DNA of 17,823 nt from Bacteroidota bacterium (GTDB taxonomy: Bacteria; Bacteroidota; Bacteroidia; Chitinophagales; Chitinophagaceae). The stretch covers positions 1 to 17,823 of the forward strand of contig CANGUS010000007.1 in NCBI GenBank assembly GCA_947457085.1, given 5' to 3'. Both the position numbers and the translations under genes were made by a program. The notes beneath the pieces are model-generated. The model was not told the origin of the DNA. It made no database searches and saw nothing but the letters and a program-made list of their open reading frames with translations. The first letter of the stretch is position 1, and every line of letters begins with the position of its first letter. This document shows, one piece after another, positions 15,101 through 17,823 of the stretch.

Positions 15101-16054
15101 TGCATAAGTTGCCGTATCTAGTCCGCATGATGTTGTTGCGATGTAAGAAATAATTGTTGTGCCAACTGTATGACCTGTTACAACACCATTTGAATTAATA
15201 GTAGCAACGGTAGTGTTCGATGAACTCCAAGTTCCATTAACTGTAGAGTCTGTCAACGTAATGGTATTACCAATGTTAACATTGTTTGGACCTTGTATAG
15301 TTGCAATGCTTGGACAAGGCTGACCGCTTAAATACAATGCTGTGATTTCTTGCTGGGTAAGGGCACGATTCCATATACCTATGTCATCTAAAACGCCATC
15401 ATAAAAGCCAGTTGGATTGGCTGGTAGTGTTCCATGATATTTGCCAAATGTAATCGGAATCAAATTAGAAATATTTGTCGATGAAATATTTACATTGAAG
15501 CATTCTGTTGTCATTAAAATTCCATTTTTATAAAAACTTGCAACTGTAGTATTATTTCCTATGCCTCCATCATATAATACACAATAAAAATCCCAGCTAT
15601 TATTAAATGTAGATACTTTAGCCTTTTGATTATCATAAGTGTCAAATGCAAAACTATTTGGACAGTTTCCATTTATAAAAACTCTAAAATCCTGACCACT
15701 TTGGGAGTTTCCCCCATAGCTTATTATATTTCCATAATTTGTTGATGCAGTTTTTACCCAACATGTAAATGTTATAACTGGATTACCTGTTGGGCCTGCA
15801 TTTTGACATTGAATATAACTGGTGGTTCCATCAAAACTATACGCCTTATTTATATTCCCAAATCGGTCACTAGTTAATGTCGCTCCATTCACCGTTCCAT
15901 GATTCCCATTTCCACTTTCATCATTCGCGTTGCCATTAAATGGCCAATAGCCAACCAAACCATTGGTGGGTATGTAATTTGGCACTTGCGCCAAAGTAGC
16001 AAAAGTCAATCCTAATGTTGCAAAAGCAATTAGCATTAAAATTTTATTTTTCAT
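9101..16054 (-). CDS. Giant T9SS-secreted LamG/Ig-repeat/SprB-repeat protein
   Basis: A 2317-aa surface or secreted protein. I start at 16054 because MKNKILMLIAFATLGLTFATLA is a clear signal peptide (split: MKNKILMLIAFATLG, LTFATLA); the frame is open to 16177, but that extension would bury it. Domains in order: LamG/ConA-like 1 (about 33-243), Big_2-like (247-323), LamG 2 (335-545), Big_2-like, LamG 3 (about 637-840), an Ig/PKD-like region, LamG 4 (about 950-1150), more Ig-like sequence, then seven tandem 71-aa Ig-like repeats (VCAG...TLTGGGANTY...VTGTDVNGCTNTAT). Four SprB-like repeats (NASCNPGCDG...YTITGTSSVTGC), an eighth Ig repeat and a C-terminal Por sorting domain (YPNPTTSEINV to KHSIKVIKE) complete it. 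It likely acts in adhesion or glycan binding at the cell surface. Confidence 0.93.
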   Translation of the reverse strand: MKNKILMLIAFATLGLTFATLAQVPNYIPTNGLVGYWPFNGNANDESGNGNHGTVNGATLTSDRFGNINKAYSFDGTTSYIQCQNAGPTGNPVITFTCWVKTASTNYGNIISYGGNSQSGQDFRVFINGNCPNSFAFDTYDNQKAKVSTFNNSWDFYCVLYDGGIGNNTTVASFYKNGILMTTECFNVNISSTNISNLIPITFGKYHGTLPANPTGFYDGVLDDIGIWNRALTQQEITALYLSGQPCPSIATIQGPNNVNIGNTITLTDSTVNGTWSSSNTTVATINSNGVVTGHTVGTTIISYIATTSCGLDTATYAITVNANPCLPNYVPTNGLVGWWPFCGNANDESWNGNNGTVYGASLTVDRNGNANSAYSFDGVTNKIIVSNSSGFNFQSNNSFSVSYWLKLTTFSGTVNIAFDKQSSLGNSQVGWNSFIEPNNYTNFYLHNGFGGLNACNYGLIQVSQWFHIVQTWGNNIANVYLNGQLIGSTQYTDVVGDNLENLIIGNSDFTPPGTGINGLMDDIGIWNRALTQQEITSLYLSSQPCPSIATIQGPNNVNIGNTITLTDSTVNGTWSSSNTTVATINPNGVVTGHTIGTTIISYIATTPCGLDTATYAITVNANPCLPNYIPTNGLVGYWPFCGNANDESGNGNNGTVNGATLTNDRNGNANSAFVFNGSSSTINCSNSSIPKNSSFSISFWVKPTSVSGIQEFFHQNVWPGAFYVGMNGGYMRCGDYWQNTGVYVNPSQWQHFIIVRNYMNNVEIYLNGTLQTSLGTDIILGGSATDPLVFGKQYGSNGEFYNGILDDIGIWNRALTQQEITALYTSSSTPTCTFSSNHFAQDTFAVCGSSYTLSAGTGYSNYNWNTGATTSSITVTNSGWYKCTVSNSTGCTASDSVYVSLVNVNILQNDTTVCAGTQLSLNAASTSSSSASICSSSALPSNLQQGLVGYWPFCGNANDASGNGNNGTVNGATLTTDRFGNVNSAYSFDGVNDEISANIPLLPIGNSNRTLVTWINTNVSGFNYNNSHPYLGTIAAYGNSAGGNVIFPQMIENNNFKAYFESGSSSNQLFSNTAINNGDWHCIVTTFNGLNVKMYIDGVLNATTSNITLITANSVFGIGYCPWANIHFQGKIDDISIYNRALTSQEITQLYNIGNQTTTYLWSTGDTTANINVNPTQTTTYYCTVSNGITSCTDSVTVTVNPLPTNIFAQDTIAACGSSYTLSASAGYSNYNWNTGATTSSIAVNNSGWYTCSVTNNLGCAASDSIYLTINPLPTVTANASATTVCAGNWVTLTGGGANTYAWSGGITNGVSFVPTATTTYTVTGTDVNGCTNTATQTITVNALPTVTANASATTVCAGNTVTLTGGGANTYTWTGGITNGVSFVPTATTTYTVTGIDVNGCTNTATQTITVNALPMVTANASATTVCAGTSVTLTGGGANTYTWTGGVTNGVSFVPTATTTYTVTGTDVNGCTNTATKTITVNALPTVTANASATTVCAGTSVTLTGGGANTYAWSGGITNGVSFVPTATTIYTVTGTDVNGCTNTATQTITVNALPIVIANASATTVCTGNSVTLTGGGANTYTWTGGVTNGISFVPTATTIYTVTGTDVNGCTNTATQTITVNALPTVTANASATTVCAGNTVTLTSGGANTYTWSGGVTNGVSFVPTATTTYTVTGTDVNGCTNTATQTIAVNALPTVTANASATTVCAGTSVTLTGGGANAYTWTGGVTNGISFVPTASTTYTVTGTDVNGCTNTATINIGLQTASSISVLNTTNASCNPGCDGTATMDNIPNMVYSIIPAVIPPIVGNNISGLCSGTTYTITGTSSVTGCTSTTSVTIGTVSGPVAPTILSSTPASCNPGCNGIVILYSPVTMVYSVSPSGPLVTGNKISALCAGTVYTVTGTDVNGCTVTTTISVGTYPNPPAPTSVVTSNATCVPGCDGVVTMSPPIDLTYTVSPGGTAIANVIEGLCDGVIYTVTGTDIMGCTATTTISVGSQTASPISVLNTANASCNAGCDGTATMSNVLNMTYSINPSVIPPIVGNVITGLCAGTTYTITGTSSVTGCTSTTTLTISSNPLPTVTANASATTVCAGNTVTLTGGGANTYTWSGGVTNGVSFVPTTTTTYTVTGTDVNGCTNTATKTITVNALPILVISASKQLYCEKDTVGILTGNPIGGVWSGVGVSGNTFNPTVAGLGSFYVVYTYTATNGCTNKDSLLMKVTSCLGVDDVSDENLFSVYPNPTTSEINVKTDVQLIGSDFVLYDNAGNVLRRGKIKSENTLIKLSDYSAGVYYFTVVNPLYGKHSIKVIKE
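9590..9815 (-). repeat. Separated eighth 71-aa Ig-like repeat
   Basis: This segment encodes the same 71-aa unit as the tandem block but lies beyond the SprB-like repeats, close to the C-terminus. The displacement suggests that an SprB-like block was inserted into, or swapped within, an older Ig array. Confidence 0.7.
9815..10770 (-). repeat. Four SprB-like repeats within the giant protein
   Basis: Four units of about 75-80 aa share the pattern A(S/T)C(N/V)xGC(D/N)G, a mid-repeat YS/YT-V-P strand, GLC(A/S)GTxYT and TGxxxxGCT. They resemble the SprB repeats of gliding/adhesion proteins. Units 1 and 4 are nearly identical to each other (ISVLNT...NASC...IPPIVGN), units 2 and 3 more divergent. 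Confidence 0.7.
10735..12240 (-). repeat. Seven tandem 213-bp repeats
   Basis: Seven copies of a 213-bp unit encode the 71-aa Ig-like repeat. The tag GTTACNGTTGGNAAT recurs at about 12226, 12013, 11800, 11587, 11374, 11160 and 10947. Copies differ mainly at synonymous sites and at a few residues (W/N/T after VCAG, S/T before WSGG/WTGG), so the array is recent or homogenised and could change copy number. Confidence 0.9.
14150..15392 (-). repeat. Duplicated Big_2-LamG boundary segment
   Basis: About 340 bp at 14152-14494 and 15050-15392 are nearly identical (offset about 898 bp). They encode the end of one LamG domain (WNRALTQQEIT), the Big_2-like linker (NVNIGNTITLTDS) and the start of the next unit. 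This shows that LamG-Big_2 modules were amplified in tandem. Confidence 0.8.
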
Positions 16055-16229
16055 TTTTATTTTTTTAGAATTTACAAAATTGATGTTTATTATTTGAACT
16101 TGCAATGTCAGATATGATATATTATTAGTCATTTTTAATGATGTAAATACCATTTCCTGTTGATTAAAGTCGCACATTATAAGGCAGAGCTATCAACATT
16201 TATTTTCATTTCAGATATCCAAATTTCAT

Positions 16230-16260
16230 CAAATTTATAGGCCAATCTCCTAATATCCAA
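16230..16260 (-). promoter_or_regulatory. Candidate promoter of giant secreted protein gene
   Basis: On the minus strand TAAATTTG (complement of CAAATTTA at 16230-16237) fits TAnnTTTG, with a TTG (CAA at about 16258-16260) some 20 bp upstream. The leader would be about 170 nt. No other match is seen closer to the start codon. Confidence 0.45.
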
Positions 16261-16385
16261 CTATTTACTACGTATTTTAGGAGCCTTTCCGATGTATTCT
16301 AAAATGCATTGCTCATTTTAAGATTCATCGGTTGGGAACCCTTTTTATTTCCCCAACCTCAAATAAGCTGCATAAAATCATCTAC

Positions 16386-16421
16386 TTGCACCTTAAATCT
16401 AAAATCTACTCCCTATCTTTG
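16386..16421 (+). promoter_or_regulatory. mdh promoter
   Basis: TATCTTTG (16414-16421) matches the Bacteroidetes -7 consensus TAnnTTTG exactly, with TTG at 16386-16388 upstream as the -33 element. Transcription would start near 16428, giving an A-rich leader of about 34 nt. Confidence 0.7.
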
Positions 16422-16461
16422 CAGCACATTTTATTAAACACTTAAATTTATAAACAAAATT

Positions 16462-17397
16462 ATGAAAGTAACAGTAGTAGGTGCAGGTGCAGTGGGCGCA
16501 ACATGTGCAGACAATATCGCTCGTAAACAATTGTGCGACGAATTAGTAATCGTTGATATTAAAGAAGGTTTTGCAGAAGGAAAAGCTATGGACTTAATGC
16601 AAACCGCTCAATTAGAAGGTTTTGATACAAAAATAACGGGTAGCACAAACGACTACAGCAAAACTGCTGGAACCGACGTATGTGTAATCACTTCAGGCAT
16701 TCCTCGTAAACCAGGCATGACGCGTGAAGAGTTGATTGGCATCAATGCAGGAATTGTAAAAACAGTTGCTAAAAATATATTAGAACATAGCCCAAATGCC
16801 ATTATTATTGTGATTTCTAATCCAATGGACACAATGACTTATTTGGCATTGAAAGCTACTGGTTTGCCTAAACACCGAATTATTGGAATGGGGGGCGCTT
16901 TAGACAGTGCTCGTTACCGTTACAATTTGGCAAATGCCTTAAACTGTTCTCCAAACGATTTAAATGCATCGGTTATCGGAGGCCATGGCGATACAACCAT
17001 GATTCCGTTAACGCGTTTAGCGACTTATATGGGTATGCCGGTTTCAAACTTTGCTTCTGAAGAAACCTTGGCTAAAGTGGCTGCAGACACCATGGTGGGT
17101 GGCGCTACTTTGACTGGCTTATTAGGAACAAGTGCATGGTATGCACCAGGAGCTGCTGGCGCATTTTTAGTGGAAAGCATTTTGCGCAATGAACGCCGTA
17201 TTATTCCTTGTAGCGTATTGTTAGAAGGCGAATATGGACAAAGCGACATTTGCATGGGCGTTCCAGTAATCGTTGGTCGCAATGGTTGGGAGTCAATCGT
17301 TGATTACAAATTAAACGAAGCAGAACAAGCGGCTTTCAATAAATCGGCAGATGCAGTAAGAAACATGAATGATGTGTTAAGCACATTGGATATTTAA
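16462..17397 (+). CDS. mdh: Malate dehydrogenase (LDH-like type)
   Basis: A 311-aa NAD-dependent malate dehydrogenase of the TCA cycle, oxidising L-malate to oxaloacetate in the cytoplasm. Visible features: the Rossmann motif GAGAVG (7-12); Asp32 for NAD ribose; the substrate loop RKPGMTR with Arg82 and Arg88 (Arg82 marks malate rather than lactate specificity); Asn120 in SNPMD; the Asp148-His175 proton relay (GALDSARYR and GGHGDT); and Arg151. The length is usual for the family. It stands alone between its own promoter and a strong terminator, and its codon use is less AT-biased than the element's genes. It is a housekeeping gene and anchors the right half of the window as chromosome. Confidence 0.97.
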   Translation: MKVTVVGAGAVGATCADNIARKQLCDELVIVDIKEGFAEGKAMDLMQTAQLEGFDTKITGSTNDYSKTAGTDVCVITSGIPRKPGMTREELIGINAGIVKTVAKNILEHSPNAIIIVISNPMDTMTYLALKATGLPKHRIIGMGGALDSARYRYNLANALNCSPNDLNASVIGGHGDTTMIPLTRLATYMGMPVSNFASEETLAKVAADTMVGGATLTGLLGTSAWYAPGAAGAFLVESILRNERRIIPCSVLLEGEYGQSDICMGVPVIVGRNGWESIVDYKLNEAEQAAFNKSADAVRNMNDVLSTLDI

Positions 17398-17400
17398 ATG

Positions 17401-17423
17401 CCTCCCTGCCCTCCAAAGGAGGG
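17401..17423. repeat. Small intergenic palindrome after mdh
   Basis: CCCTCC (17409-17414) and GGAGGG (17418-17423) flank AAA. GC-rich palindromes of this form are scattered between genes in many Bacteroidetes genomes. It may be a dispersed REP-like repeat. Confidence 0.45.
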
Positions 17424-17440
17424 TTCTGATTAAATTTATC

Positions 17441-17478
17441 AAAAACCTCTTTATTTTTTTAATAAAGAGGTTTTTTTA
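17441..17478 (+). terminator. mdh rho-independent terminator
   Basis: AACCTCTTTATT (17444-17455) pairs with AATAAAGAGGTT (17461-17472) around a short T loop, followed by T residues to 17477. The A run before it also makes it usable on the minus strand. Confidence 0.9.
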
Positions 17479-17512
17479 TTGGCTTCACTTTAAAATAGAT
17501 TGCCTATTTTTG
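17479..17512 (+). promoter_or_regulatory. Promoter of HYC_CC_PP-like gene
   Basis: TATTTTTG (17505-17512) matches TAnnTTTG and TTG (17479-17481) lies 23 bp upstream. The expected start site (about 17519) falls at the TTG initiation codon, so the transcript may be leaderless or nearly so. Confidence 0.6.
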
Positions 17513-17519
17513 TACTTCA

Positions 17520-17823
17520 TTGAAGCGTTTTTTATCCATATCGTTTTTAAGCATCTATCTTTTCTTCTCCTTGGGATTGGTAGTTTCATTACATTATTGC
17601 AGTGGGAATTTGGCTTCGCTGAATTTATTTGAAAAAGCAAGTTGTTGTTGTGATGATGTAAAAGAAATTAAAAAAACAAGTAAAGACGATTGCTGTAAAG
17701 ATGAAGTAAAAACAGTCAAAATCTCTGACGAACAAATAGCTTCAAAATTTGCATTTGATTTTACAAGCTTTGCAATGATGGCTGTCAAGCCAATGGAGAT
17801 TGCAACATCCATTCAATTTCAAC
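17520..17823 (+). CDS. HYC_CC_PP-like small protein, 5' part (runs off window)
   Basis: The frame from TTG at 17520 reads (M)KRFLSISFLSIYLFFSLG, then LVVSLHYCSGNLASLNLF, a Cys-Cys-Cys cluster (ASCCCDD) and a second pair (DDCCKDE). A signal or anchor segment, the HYC motif and later CC pairs are the layout of the Bacteroidetes HYC_CC_PP family, whose function is not established; the cysteines suggest metal or redox chemistry. A stop (TAG) lies upstream at 17496-17498 and there is no in-frame ATG before residue 80, so TTG is the only reasonable start. About 101 codons are seen and the 3' end is missing. Confidence 0.75.
   Translation, partial: MKRFLSISFLSIYLFFSLGLVVSLHYCSGNLASLNLFEKASCCCDDVKEIKKTSKDDCCKDEVKTVKISDEQIASKFAFDFTSFAMMAVKPMEIATSIQFQ

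Larger units (their letters stand above)
16178..16461. other. Divergent intergenic region between giant gene and mdh
   Basis: There is no gene. It carries promoter-like boxes for both flanking genes, listed separately. An A-rich leader precedes the signal-peptide start of the giant protein on the minus strand. Confidence 0.6.

Noticed and set aside
16055..16177. 41-residue N-terminal extension of the giant protein
   Set aside because: It would bury the signal peptide that begins at 16054.
17025..17812. Minus-strand ORFs opposite mdh and the HYC gene
   Set aside because: Shadows of real plus-strand genes.

Overview
The window looks like chromosomal DNA of a Bacteroidetes bacterium (Chitinophagales/Flavobacteriia-like). 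Support: low GC with A-rich gene leaders, TAnnTTTG-type -7 promoter boxes, a giant secreted protein with a type IX secretion (Por) C-terminal sorting domain, and an HYC_CC_PP-type small protein. The species cannot be named from sequence alone.

Layout. (1) Positions 1-9026 hold a compact integrated element of about 8.9 kb, bounded by a perfect 105-bp direct repeat (1-105 and 8922-9026). The last 43 bp of each repeat are the 3' half of a CAT-anticodon tRNA; the upstream 62 bp are not tRNA. Neither copy is an intact tRNA gene, so the window probably starts inside, or at the end of, a second related element in tandem. (2) The left arm carries a catalytic-domain-only tyrosine recombinase (291-860). 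The right arm carries an excisionase-like gene (7391-7609) translationally coupled to a full tyrosine integrase (7606-8832). Both arms contain GGTnnTAATT-like repeats that look like recombinase or Xis arm sites. (3) Between them are two paralogous two-gene modules (a ribbon-helix-helix protein plus an acidic partner with PTQ and FRAT motifs), at 1161-1611 and 6084-6504. There is also a three-gene envelope/secreted cassette (2212-5321), a divergent XRE regulator (5430-5789) and an unrecognised 165-aa gene (6723-7220) preceded by a 32-codon ORF. Non-coding structure includes a densely folded, apparently plus-sense RNA (about 1738-1975), an adjacent ACTAGA repeat array (1999-2077), GC-rich hairpins (5843-5930) and a folded leader before xis (7231-7329). 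No relaxase, replication, conjugation, capsid or recognisable defence gene is visible.

(4) From 9027 the DNA looks like host backbone: a bidirectional terminator, a 2317-aa T9SS-secreted protein on the minus strand (9101-16054), malate dehydrogenase on the plus strand (16462-17397) with its own promoter and terminator, and the start of an HYC_CC_PP-like gene (from a TTG at 17520) running off the window.

How the parts may work together (inference): the integrase and excisionase move the element in and out of the tRNA 3' half and the element supplies a replacement terminator. The XRE protein may control the divergent envelope cassette. The RHH proteins may bind the AAAAGTA-type palindromes and possibly the ACTAGA array. 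The folded RNA and the duplicated RHH/partner module are the parts least explained by known families.
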